Positions 36,044 through 45,369 of a DNA stretch of 64,000 nt are shown here, piece after piece (within the stretch, counting starts at the first letter, position 1; each line of letters opens with the position of its first letter). This DNA comes from JBDIAG01 sp047974565 (GTDB lineage: Bacteria; Actinomycetota; Actinomycetes; Actinomycetales; CAWJMD01): contig JBKECN010000077.1 of NCBI GenBank assembly GCA_047974565.1, forward strand, positions 19,869 through 83,868, in the 5' to 3' direction. Both the position numbers and the translations under genes were made by a program. The notes below the pieces were generated by a model. It searched no databases, was not told where the DNA came from, and saw nothing but the letters and a program-made list of their open reading frames with translations.

Positions 36044-37527
36044 TCATCGGTGACCCCCAGCCGCGCGAGAGCTCGTATCGAACAGGGCGAGTTCGGCGGG
36101 GTGGAGTTGGTGCTGGTGACGAAGCTCCTGGCCTTGATCCGCCAGAGCCCTTGGCCGACGCCCAGGTTCGGGAGGAGTTGCTGCTCGGTGCCGGTCAGGC
36201 CGAGCGCGGAGGCGGCGGGTCCGAGCTGGTCGGGTTCCTGCCGGTACACGATCCGTGTCTCTGCGTTCGCCAACAGGCTGTTGGCGAGGGAGCGCATGGC
36301 GGAGCCTTGGTCGCCGACGTTGTCGAGGTCGGTGAGCTTGTGGAAGATCAGCATGTTCGCGATCCCGTAGTGCCGGGCGAGCCGCCAGTGCGCATCCATC
36401 CGACGCAGCAGCGCGGGGTGGGACATGAGCCGCCAGGCCTCGTCATAGATCACCCACCGCTGCCCACCATTCGGATCAAGCAAAGCGGACTCCATCCACG
36501 CTGACGAGCACGTCATCAACACCGAAATCAGCGTCGAGTTCTCCGTCACCCGCGACAGGTCGAGGGAGATCATCGGCAGACTGGGATCGAAGGTCACGGT
36601 GGAGGGACCGTCGAACAACCCGGCGAGGTCACCGGCCACGAGTCGGCGCAGAGCGTGTCCGCCGCGGCGTCCGTCTTCGGCGAGGCGGCCGTCGGGGTCG
36701 GTGCTGAGAGCCAGGATGCGATCGACGATCATCGGGAGGATCGGCACCTCGTTCTCCCGCACCGTCTGCGTCAACGCCAGGTCGATCGCGGTGTGCTCCA
36801 ACGGCGACAGCCCGCGCGCGAGAACGGTCTCCGCGAGTGCGCCGACCAGGTCGCGCCTGCGGGCGGCGACGGTGGAGGCCCACTGCTCGTCCGACAGCCC
36901 GGACGGGCGGTGGCCCTCGTCGAGCGGGTTCAGCCGCGTATTGAGTCCGTGACCAAGGACGATAGCTCTGCCGCCGACAGCGTTGGCGACGGCGGTGTGC
37001 TCGCCCTTCGGATCGCCGGGGACGTAGACCCTGCGGCCGAACGGCAACGACCGTGTGTAGAGAGACTTCGCAAGACTCGACTTGCCGGAGCCGACGATCC
37101 CGGCCAACACAACGTTCGGAGCGGTGATGATGCCGCGCGCGTACAGCACCCACGGGTCGTAGACGAACGAGCCGCCGGAGTACAGGTCTTGGCCGACGAA
37201 CACCCCATCGGCACCGAGGCCTCCTTCGGCGACGAACGGGTACGCCCCCGCCAGCGTGGCGGAGGTGTACTGGTGCCGTGGGAGCCGGAACCGTCCCGGC
37301 GTTCGGAGCTGTGCCGCTCCCGGCTCGCCGCTCTTGGGCAGGTAGATCGTGGCGCGTCGCTCCGCCCGCTCAGCCTCGGCCTGTGCTTTCGCGGCGGCGA
37401 GTTCGGTCTTGCGTTGCTCGGCGTGGAGTCGGGCTTCGGCGCGGCGGCGCTGTGTGCGGAGCTTGCGGCGTTCCCTCGACGGCGCGACCAGCACGGCCGT
37501 ATGCAGCCGCTCGCGATCCTGGTTCAC
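36044..37527 (-). pseudogene. virB4: VirB4-like conjugation ATPase, frameshift near the end
   Basis: About 494 residues with GTG start, 4 bp after the upstream stop. A Lys/Arg/Ala-rich coiled-coil segment leads to the ATPase core: Walker A GIVGSGKSSLAKSLY, PGDPKGEH, and Walker B RWVIYDEAWRLM, typical of actinobacterial VirB4/TraC ATPases that power type IV secretion. Near 36100 one C is missing (ACCAG for ACCCAG); adding it gives TQHQLHPAELALFDTSSR and the natural stop at 36044. Without it the frame runs on into the next gene. Confidence 0.83.
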
Positions 37528-37531
37528 AGTC

Positions 37532-37879
37532 TCAGCCTCGTGATTCGCGGATCGCGGTGATCTTGGCGGGCTCGAACCACGACCTCGACTGCTTCGGCTG
37601 CGGCACGTCATGACGCTTGGGTGCACCCGGCGAGGAGTACGAGACCAGCAGTTCCGGCCCGTCCCGTGTCGGCGACGACTCGTCAATCGGTTCGGCGCTC
37701 GCGTCGGGTTGGGGGTGGCGGCGCAGCAGTGAGACGTACCCCAGGTGCGGGTTGACGACTTCAGCGAGCCGGTCGTAGGCCTGATCGACCAGACGAGCCG
37801 ACCGGCGCAGCTCCTCCGCTGCCACATGGGCATCCTGCACTCCGGCTGTCGAAGAGGCGGTGCCGTCGCGGTGGATCAA
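37532..37879 (-). CDS. Hypothetical conjugation-operon protein (115 aa)
   Basis: A soluble 115-residue protein (VNPHLGYVSLLRRHPQPD in the middle). A TTG start at 37879 is chosen because GGAGGA lies 8 bp upstream and protein-like sequence begins there. It ends 4 bp before virB4, so it belongs to the transfer operon. No domain recognised. Confidence 0.6.
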   Translation of the reverse strand: MIHRDGTASSTAGVQDAHVAAEELRRSARLVDQAYDRLAEVVNPHLGYVSLLRRHPQPDASAEPIDESSPTRDGPELLVSYSSPGAPKRHDVPQPKQSRSWFEPAKITAIRESRG

Positions 37880-38090
37880 CGTGGTGTTCCTCCAAGGAGA
37901 CGAGGCCGACCGTCCGCTGCGCATCCTCGGCGAGCTGGGGCATGTCGATGCGGTGGAGTACCTCGCGCAGTGGGACTACGGCCAGGAGACCACGCAGGCG
38001 GCACTTAAGAACGGGTACGTCTACGACGAAACCGGCGAGGGCACGAACGACCGGGTGATGATCTCCGGCGACTACGCCCTGAGGCGGGCT
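37860..38090 (+). pseudogene. 3'-truncated hypothetical gene on the opposite strand
   Basis: Residues from the GTG at 37860 read like a real protein (VVFLQGDEADRPLRILGELG, then VEYLAQWDYGQETTQAALKN and MISGDYAL), resembling small actinobacterial element proteins that end in a DYVLSYN-type segment. The pattern stops at about 38088, exactly where an oppositely oriented gene fragment also stops. It overlaps the start of the gene at 37532-37879, so its own reality is less certain. Confidence 0.4.
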
Positions 38091-38345
38091 CAGGATGCCA
38101 GGCGATCCGTCCCGCCGCCACGAAGCCTGCGTGGTTTCCGTCGTCGTGGAAAGCGTGCGCGGCCTTCCGCTCGTGAATGTCAGCGAGCTGTTCCAGCACC
38201 TGGTGCAGCGACCGCATCCCCGAAGAAAGGTAACCGATCACCCGTACATCTGTACGGGCTGATCGAACGTGCGGCTCGCGTGCGCGAGACCCCGCAAAGC
38301 CTCAGACACCTCAGCGGCGTCGGTGGAATCGAAGAACGTGGGCAT
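38088..38345 (-). pseudogene. Truncated and frameshifted element gene
   Basis: Starts with ATG at 38345 after AGGAGGCC (MPTFFDSTDAAEVSEALRGL). After 35 codons a stop intervenes, but one added G in the GGG run near 38240 continues the frame into VIGYLSSGMRSLHQVLEQLA and DIHERKAAHAFHDDGNHAG. The protein-like sequence ends near 38088 at the junction with the fragment on the other strand. It is probably the remains of a small transfer-region gene. Confidence 0.55.
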
Positions 38346-38463
38346 GGTCGGCCTCCTGAGTCGTGTGACTCGAAGGTGCGCGCCCAAGACCGTGGTAGAG
38401 TACTCATCACAGAGCGGGCGCCATTGATGGGCTAGAGGATCGGAACCTCAGTTCGCACAAAAA

Positions 38464-38545
38464 CAGTGGAGACCCAGGTTCGACTCCTGGCTCCGGCGAA
38501 GCCGGATGTAGCTCAATGGGTATAGAGCCCCCGTGTTCTTTTCAC
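38464..38545 (+). other. Two tRNA halves in inverted order
   Basis: A perfect T arm (CCAGG-TTCGACT-CCTGG, 38474-38490) and acceptor strand CTCCGGC are followed after three bases (GAA) by GCCGGAT and a D arm GCTC...GAGC (38501-38528). The 3' half thus precedes the 5' half, and the acceptor strands pair for six bases (GCCGGA/TCCGGC). No second T arm follows the 5' half, and the anticodon stem halves do not pair well. It could be a circularly permuted tRNA, a pseudo-tRNA, or attachment-site debris. Confidence 0.6.
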
Positions 38546-39420
38546 CACGACGCTGCGGTCCAGTGCCCGGACTGTCTGGCGGCTAGTTCGAGTTCTTCTG
38601 CGCTCAGGTTCAGCCCGCCGAGGTAATAGAAACGTGCGAATCCCAAGAGTCCCCGCTTCCACTGCCTGCTGTTGCGAGGGTGCTCAGCAGATTCGGCAAA
38701 GTCGGCGACGGCGATCCCGGCCCAGGTTTCTCTGCTGAGCTTCTGCCCGAGAACCTCGTTGATGCGCCGCGCGGCCTCCTTGGTGACGGCGAAAGCTGCG
38801 ATCAGATGGCCGATCGTGAAGTGCAGCTTCCCCTCGGTCATCATCGAACTGAGCGGCCCCATCGTCAGTTGTTCCCATCTCTCGCGTTGCGCCTCGGTCA
38901 GTGAGCCCAGAACATCTGTCACTTCCGCTGTCACTTGGCCCGCATGATGAATCTGAGCGTTCCGAACGCAACGAAGCACGTGGAAGAGTGGGACGACGTC
39001 AGCTGGCTCGTCGACACCTGCGGCATCGAAGAACGTCTTGTGCATGCGTCCAGCGTTCAAAGCCCCCCACGCCTGCGACACCGTGTGGCCTGCGTCCTCC
39101 AGCATGGTGATTGCGTCTTTGACGAAGGCCTCATAGACAGCCAGCGCGTACGGAATCGCCACTGCCGCCAGATGAGCATCGGCGTCGAGGAGGAGTTGCG
39201 ACGCACGGTCCGGTAGGAGGTTAAACCGGTCGATATCCTTTACCGCCGGAAACAATCCGGGAAGCTGATGAGGAGAACCGCTGTGCAGCTGGAGATTGTG
39301 CGCTGCCAGTCGAGAGCCCGCAAGGAGCGCGATCATGGCATTGTTCGCCTCGACCCGCGCGTCTACATAGGCCCGGTACCTCGCAAAGTTGATCTCGCTC
39401 ACACCTCCAGTTTCGCTCAT
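38542..39420 (-). CDS. Hypothetical protein with HEPN-type RNase motif
   Basis: A 292-residue soluble, helical protein. Residues 150-160 (RCVRNAQIHHAG) contain the HEPN active-site pattern Arg-Asn-x3-His (R153, N154, H158) inside a helical context (YALAVYEAFVKDAITMLEDA upstream). HEPN domains are found in RNases of toxin-antitoxin and anti-phage systems. The gene sits between the SCO6880-family and downstream transfer genes and ends beside the tRNA halves, so it looks inserted. The family is not recognised beyond this motif. Confidence 0.55.
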   Translation of the reverse strand: MSETGGVSEINFARYRAYVDARVEANNAMIALLAGSRLAAHNLQLHSGSPHQLPGLFPAVKDIDRFNLLPDRASQLLLDADAHLAAVAIPYALAVYEAFVKDAITMLEDAGHTVSQAWGALNAGRMHKTFFDAAGVDEPADVVPLFHVLRCVRNAQIHHAGQVTAEVTDVLGSLTEAQRERWEQLTMGPLSSMMTEGKLHFTIGHLIAAFAVTKEAARRINEVLGQKLSRETWAGIAVADFAESAEHPRNSRQWKRGLLGFARFYYLGGLNLSAEELELAARQSGHWTAASW

Positions 39421-39475
39421 CGCCTCACCGGTCGCGGCGCGTCGGTCCAGATGATCGTGCCCAGCGGCGGCAAGA

Positions 39476-40941
39476 TCACACCCGACGGCACAGCGGCAGC
39501 GCTGCGGCAGTGAACGCGGCGGCTTGCTGGCCGACGAGGAGACGGGTCTCACACGAGGCCTGAATCGCGGCTTGCTCGATTGCGGCGACGGCGGCGTCGA
39601 GTTCCTCCACGGTGGGTGCGGAGATGGCGATGAGGCCGGTGTAGCGGAGGATGCCGTGGCCGGCGGTGAGGTCGGCTTCTTGTTGGAGCACGTCGTGGTA
39701 TTCGGCGGTTTGGGAGGCGTCTTCGATCTGGCCGATCTTCGCTCGTTGGGCTTGGTCGGAGATGTGTTCGACTTTCTTCTTGCGGATGTCGCGGGCGGCT
39801 CGGTCGGAGCGCATCGGGGTGCAGATCAGCGAAAACGACCGCTGAATACCGGTGGACAGCAGCACCGGCGACAAGAACCCCGGATACACGAGCGAGCGTG
39901 GCCACTCACTGACCCACAGCACCGCGTGGTGCGCGGAGTCGGTGCGCAACCGTCCCCAGGTTTCGGTGACCGCGACCGGACCCGCGGTAGCGAGCGACTG
40001 ACCGAGCTGGCCATGGCGTTCCAGGGTGGCGGCGATGGCGGGGTCGTAGGCCGAGCGCAGCATGACCGCGATCTGTCCTGGCGTGAGCCAGCCCGACGGT
40101 GCGAGGTCGGCGGAGCGGAGCGCGGCGACCAGCGTGTTCATCTCCTGACGCAGCACGTTCGCCGCGCCCCGGATGCCGCCGCCCGCGGTTCTGATCTGCC
40201 TGGCCGCCGCCTTCATATCCAAGGAGAGAGACAGCGTGGTGGCGTGGCGTTCACCGGCGGGTCCGGCGCGTTCGATCAACTCGGCGTAGGTATCAGCGGC
40301 CCATGACCCGTCGGGGGTGCCGTGGGCTGCCCACCACTCGGCAAGCCCGGTGCCGGAGTCCGGCAGGGTGCGCTCCAACACCTGCAGGGTGGCGACGCGG
40401 CCGGAGCGGCAGACGGTCGCGAGCACGCGACCCCAGGAGGTGACGCGACGTTCCTGTTCGCCGGGGTCGAGGAGCACGATTGCGGGATGGCTGACCTCAC
40501 AGACCACGGTCAGGGTCGCGGCGTGGGGGTCGTGGATCATCCCGACCCCGGTGTCGGGGTCCTCGAACTCCCGCAGCCTGGCCATGTCGCCGGGCAGCGC
40601 GAGGGTCCCGACAGGACGGGGGACAACGATTCTGCGCTGGTAGAGCAACTGCCCGCCGGTGGTGCGCCACAGCCACCAGCACGTCACCGGCAGCCACTCT
40701 ACGATGGGTCGGCCTGCGATGGGTATCCAGGTCAGCGCAGCGGAGAGTACCCAGACGGGTGCGGTGTAGGCGAGGAGCATCCCGCCTACGGCGTAGAACG
40801 CGCCGATCAGCGTGGCTCCGCCGATGGCGAGGGTGATGGCTGTGTTAGGGAGAGGCCGAGGAGGATGCCTCGGCGGGTGAGGCGGGAGAACTTCACCGGC
40901 ACGAGATCGCCCGCGCTACGCGGGTTCTGATTCGAGGTCAC
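39476..40941 (-). pseudogene. SCO6880-family type IV secretion protein, frameshifted
   Basis: About 488 residues from a GTG at 40941 preceded by AAAGGAG. Two membrane helices (FYAVGGMLLAYTAPVWVLSA region) lead a large cytoplasmic part containing DTGVGMIHDPHAATLTVVCE and ending in AAALPLC. SCO6880-family proteins combine a PrgI/VirB3-like anchor with a VirB4-related N-terminal module in actinobacterial conjugation. Near 40842 one C is missing in a CCC run; the first ~33 codons and the rest are in different frames. Confidence 0.8.
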
Positions 40942-40945
40942 GGGT

Positions 40946-42356
40946 CTACTCCTTTGGCGCGCGTGGCGCAGGCGGCGTGGGCTTCGGCGGGGGCGCGGGA
41001 TCGCTCCTCGGCGCGGGCGGTGCCGGACTTGACGACAGCGGCGCTACCTGAGTGGGCGCAGCCGGGGGCTGAGCGGCAGGCGGTGGCGGTGGGGTCTGGG
41101 CGGCGGCATCCGCGGCGTGCTCGCCTTGGGCACCGAGCGCGGTTCCGGCTTTCGGCCCGGCAGTGGCGACTCCCTTGGCGACCTGAGCGCCGACGACCAC
41201 GGCAGCAGCGGGTCCAGCAGCAGCGGCACCACCGCCTGCGGCTGCACCGCCACCGGACGCAGCGGCACTTCCACCTGATGCACTGGCACCGCTGCCTGCT
41301 GATGCTGCGGGCTTGGGCGCGGGCGGCGTACCGCCTCCACCTCCACGGCCAGCGCCACCACTACTGGAACTGCCGGTGCCGCCTGCGCCGTCGAGTACCT
41401 TCTTCGGCTCGGCTCCGCCGCCTGCGCCTCGTCCGGGGACGGGGATGGGCCGGTTGAGGGCGTATTTGGCGTCTTGTTCGGAGCCGATGGCGTGGTACAT
41501 GTCGAAGCCGACGAACGCGATGAACTTGTAGGTCAGGTACGGGGCGAACGCGGCCATCGCCATCAGGACGATCCCGGCGATGAGGTCGCTGATCGAGGCC
41601 AGGTCGGCGTCGATGGGTGCCGGGTGATCGCGACCAGGAACATCACGACGAGCACGAGCTTGGAGCAGATCAGCGCGACGACGAACATCGCCCACTTCCC
41701 GATCCACCCCCGCGAGGCGTCCCACGACGCGCCACTGAAGGCGAGTGGGGCGAACACGATCGCGACCAGCAGCAGGGCTTGCGTACGAGGAGGGAGAGCC
41801 AGACGATGGCGGCGGCGGTGATCGCGAGGCCGGCCATGAAGATCGTGATGATCGCCCCGACTCCGGGGGCGGCAATGTTGATCCCGACCAGGCCGGTGGC
41901 GAGGAGGGCGATCTTGTCGCCCATCGAGTCGGTGGTCTCGCCTGCGGCTTGGACGATCCCGATGCACAGCTGGTCGACGACCTCCAGAAGAAGGGCTGTC
42001 AGGGTGATGACGACGAACGACCCGAGGACGGACTTGGCGAGGCCGAGGGCTGCGCGGGTAAGGGCGGTGGGGTCGCGTCGGATGAGGCCGGTGATGAGTT
42101 GGAGGCAGAAGAAGATCAGCATCACGAACACCGCGACGCCGAACAGCAGGTTGTAGACGCTGACGTAGCCGGGCCGGGTGACATCGACGAGGGTGGTGGT
42201 GTCGAACACCGACCAGACCGCCTCGAACAGCCAGCCCGCGGCGGCTCCCATGGCTTGGGCGAGCCAGTCGAACGGGGCCGCGACCAGTGTGGCGGCCCCT
42301 TCGCCGACGGCATCGCAGACCGAGGAGATTACCGGGATGTCGCACACGCTCATCAC
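40946..42356 (-). pseudogene. TrbL/VirB6-like conjugation membrane protein, two frameshifts
   Basis: From 42356 the frame encodes several membrane helices (VYNLLFGVAVFVMLIFFCLQ, VVITLTALLLEVVDQLCIGI), the pattern of the polytopic VirB6/TrbL channel protein. Single missing G residues near 41782 and 41627 break it into three frames (ALLLVAIVFAPLAF and APIDADLASISDLIAGIVLM continue it). The C-terminal ~170 residues are Ala/Gly/Ser/Pro-rich, as usual in the actinobacterial form. It overlaps the signal for the SCO6880-family gene downstream. Confidence 0.8.
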
Positions 42357-42387
42357 GAACCACCAAGCCCTTCTTGACGACGCCGGG

Positions 42388-42712
42388 TCAGACTTGCTGG
42401 CCGACGTTCCAGAAGAAGTTGAAGAGTGACACCGACGCGCCGCAGATCACCGCCGCGCCGCAGGAGACGAGGACGCCGATCTTCCCCCGCGACGCCAGGT
42501 GCGGGTTGCTGGAGTTCGCGCCGAAGCCCCACACGATCGCGGAAACGATCAGCGCGAGGACGGAGGGGATCAGGCCGATGGTCATCACCGCGCCGACGAT
42601 CGTGCGCAGCTGGTTGATCCCCGGCAACCCATTGGGTGTTGGGGTCGATGTTGATGTCCATCGGCACCAGGCCGACGACGGGCAGAACGGTAGCGGTGAG
42701 CAGATCGAACAC
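42388..42712 (-). pseudogene. DUF6112 small membrane protein, frameshifted
   Basis: Begins with GTG at 42712 after AAGGAG. Two membrane helices (LRTIVGAVMTIGLIPSVLAL; VSCGAAVICGASVSLFNFFW) and the GANSSNPHLASRGKIGVL loop match DUF6112, a pilin-sized protein at the head of actinobacterial transfer operons. The N-terminal part (VFDLLTATVLPVVGLVPMDI) is in another frame; removing one C near 42635 (or adding two bases) joins them. Confidence 0.78.
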
Positions 42713-42812
42713 GGTAGGTCTCCTTGGCGAGCGGCGGCCCGGCAGCGCGGATGCGCAGACGGGGTACACGCCATAGGTGCACCGGTCGTGCCCTCTAGCG
42801 ATAGCGACTACC

Positions 42813-45303
42813 AAGCCGACTGAGCGACTGAGGAGTGGCGTACTCGAGCCACCGCGATCCTCGGCCGCGAGGCGACTCGTTGGGCGATGGATGTGACCGA
42901 CAACGACCGGCCGTTGCTGTTGCGGGCCGATGACATTCCGCTCGACGTGGTCCGCGACATCGGCAGCACGGTCGTCGAGACGGTTGGTGAGAAGCGTTCG
43001 ACCTGGCGCAGGTGGAACCTCATGGCCGAAGCGACGAGGCAGACGATGGGGTGGCGCTTCGCCACCATGAACGATCGTGAAGCGGTGATCGCGATGGTCA
43101 CCGACGCCGCCCAGCTCGCATCCCTCCGGCTCATCCCTCCCGAGCTCTCGCTCTCGCCCCTGGTGTTCCGGCGCGACCACGGCATGTCGGTGTTCCGTCC
43201 GGTCAACTCAGCGGTCTTCACCTCCGAGGGGCACTCGCTGCGGAGGACCGGCTGCTCGACCGCTCCCGTGACCTCACTGGCCTGACCGTCACCCTCGCGA
43301 CCGTCGAGAAGATTGCCCGCAACCCAGACGCGGACGGGCTGGTACTGGGTGAGGATCAGGCCGAGGCGTTGACGCGGATCGCGGTGTCGGGGCGGATGCT
43401 CGATGTGCTCGTCGGCCCCGCCGGGGCGGGCAAGACCACCGCCATGAACGCGCTCCGCCGAGCCTGGGAGGCCGAGCACGGCAGAGGCTCCGTGGTCGGG
43501 CTCGCCCCGTCGGCGGTGGCCGCGCAGGTCCTCGCTGACGATCTCGGGATCGAGACTGAGAACACCGCGATGTGGTGGCAGAACCACCTCACCAACGGAC
43601 ACACATTCCTGCCTGGGCAGTTGGTCATCGTCGACGAAGCCTCCCTCGCCGGCACCCTCTCGCTGGACCGAATCACCGGCCTTGCCCAGCAGGCGGGCGC
43701 GAAGGTGCTGCTCGTCGGTGACTACGCCCAGCTTCAATCGGTCGATGCCGGGGGCGCGTTCTCCATGCTTGCCCGTGACCGCACCGACACCGTCGAACTC
43801 ATCGACGTCCACCGCTTCCACCAGCCGTGGGAGAAGCTCGCCTCCCTCGACCTGCGCCACGGCCACACCTCCGTGATCGACAACTACCTCGCCCACGGCC
43901 GCATCCAGGACGGCGACACCGAGACCATGACCGACGCCGCCTACACCGCCTGGCGGGCCGACCGAGACGCCGGACACATCACCGTCCTGATCGCCGAAAC
44001 CCGAGAACAAGTGACCGCGCTCAACGAGCGCGCCCGCGCTGACCTCCTCATCGACGAGACCCTCACCCAGGATCAAGAGGTCGAGCTGCACGACGGTAGC
44101 CATGCGGGTGTCGGGGACACCGTCATCACCCGCCACAACGACCGGAAGATCACGGCCAGCAACGGCAACGACTGGGTGCGCAACGGCGACATCTGGACCA
44201 TCACTGACGTTCGAGGCGACGGAAGCCTCACCATCCGCAGACCAGGCCGCTCCTACGGCGGCGCGATCGTGCTGCCCGCCGCGTACGTCGCCGAGCATGT
44301 CGATCTCGGATACGCCGTCACCGCGCACCGAGCCCAAGGCGTCACGACCGACACCGCCCATGTTCTGGTCGAGCCGACCGCGACGAGGGAGAACTTTTAC
44401 GTCTCCATGACCCGAGGCCGTGCCGCGAACAATGCCTACGTGATCCTTGACCGTTCCGACGATCACCAGCAGCCGCACCCCGGCGACGACCCGAACGCGA
44501 GCAGCCGCAGCGTCCTGACTGGAGTGCTCCAGCACGTCGGAGCGGAACTGTCCGCGCGCGAGACGATCACCGCCGAACAGGAACAGTGGGGCTCGATCGC
44601 GCAGCTCGCCGCCGAGTACGAGACCATCGCGGCCGCCGCGCAGCACGACCGTTGGGCATCCCTCGTCCGCGCATCCGGCCTCACCGCCGAGCAAGCCCAA
44701 GCCGCGGTCGAGTCCGAAGCCTTCGGCCCACTTACCGCAGAACTCCGCCGCGCCGAAGCCAACCACCACGACATCGATACCCTGCTCCCACGCCTGGTCC
44801 AGTCGCGTGGGTTCGGAGACGCCGACGACATCGCCGCCGTCCTCCATTACCGAGTCGCCCGAGCAACCTCACGACCCGCTGGATCGGGCCGAGCCCGCAA
44901 AGCACCGCGCCTCATCGCCGGACTCATCCCACACGCAGACGGCGTGCACGATAGCGAGATGCGGGCCGCGCTCGACGAGCGAGAAGCACTCATCGAAGCC
45001 CGCGCCGACGCCGTCCTCGACGGCGCCCTCACGGACAACGCACCATGGTCGAGAGCGCTCGGCACACTGCCCCGAGGCCCCAGCCGCGCCGCGACCTGGC
45101 GGAAAGCCGCACGAGTAGTCGCCGCCTACCGAGACCGCTACCGCATCACCGGCGACACCCCGCTCGGAGCACCGCCCGTGTCCGAGGCACAGAAGATCGA
45201 CGCAGCCAGAGCAGGAGCAGCACTTGACAGCGTCCGACAGGTTGCGCAGACCGCGCTGGCGCTCGCCCGTCAAACGTCGGGCCGGGTGGGTCCGACACTG
45301 TGA
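42813..45303 (+). pseudogene. MobF relaxase: helicase part only, 5'-truncated and frameshifted
   Basis: The protein-like frame opens abruptly after a stop at about 42810 with WRTRATAILGREATRWAMDV, the region between relaxase and helicase in TrwC/TraI-type proteins. The helicase part shows Walker A VGPAGAGKTTAM, IVDEASLAGT, VGDYAQLQSVDAGGAF and the late motifs VTAHRAQGVTTDTA and YVSMTRGRAANN. A missing G near 43225 (GGGG for five G) shifts the frame. The N-terminal HUH relaxase domain, with its tyrosine and histidine triad, is absent, so nicking of an origin of transfer by this protein is not expected. Confidence 0.85.
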
Positions 45304-45369
45304 CTCTCCACCAGCCCCTCGTGGTTGGACCGGTACCGGCTGTTAAAAGTGTTGGCTCAGGGAGTCGGC

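Noticed and set aside
35491..37833. A single 780-residue VirB4 protein
   Set aside because: Protein-like sequence starts only at the GTG at 37527, and the C-terminal ~170 residues belong to a separate gene joined by a frameshift near 36100.
38395..38600. Permuted group I intron-exon producing a circular tRNA
   Set aside because: No recognisable P3/P7 core sequences upstream, and the downstream side is the coding end of the HEPN-motif gene.
39268..39513. Plus-strand gene ending in SVQMIVPSGGKITPDGTAA
   Set aside because: The end looks protein-like, but the rest of the frame is a shadow of the HEPN-motif gene and it overlaps the SCO6880-family gene end.
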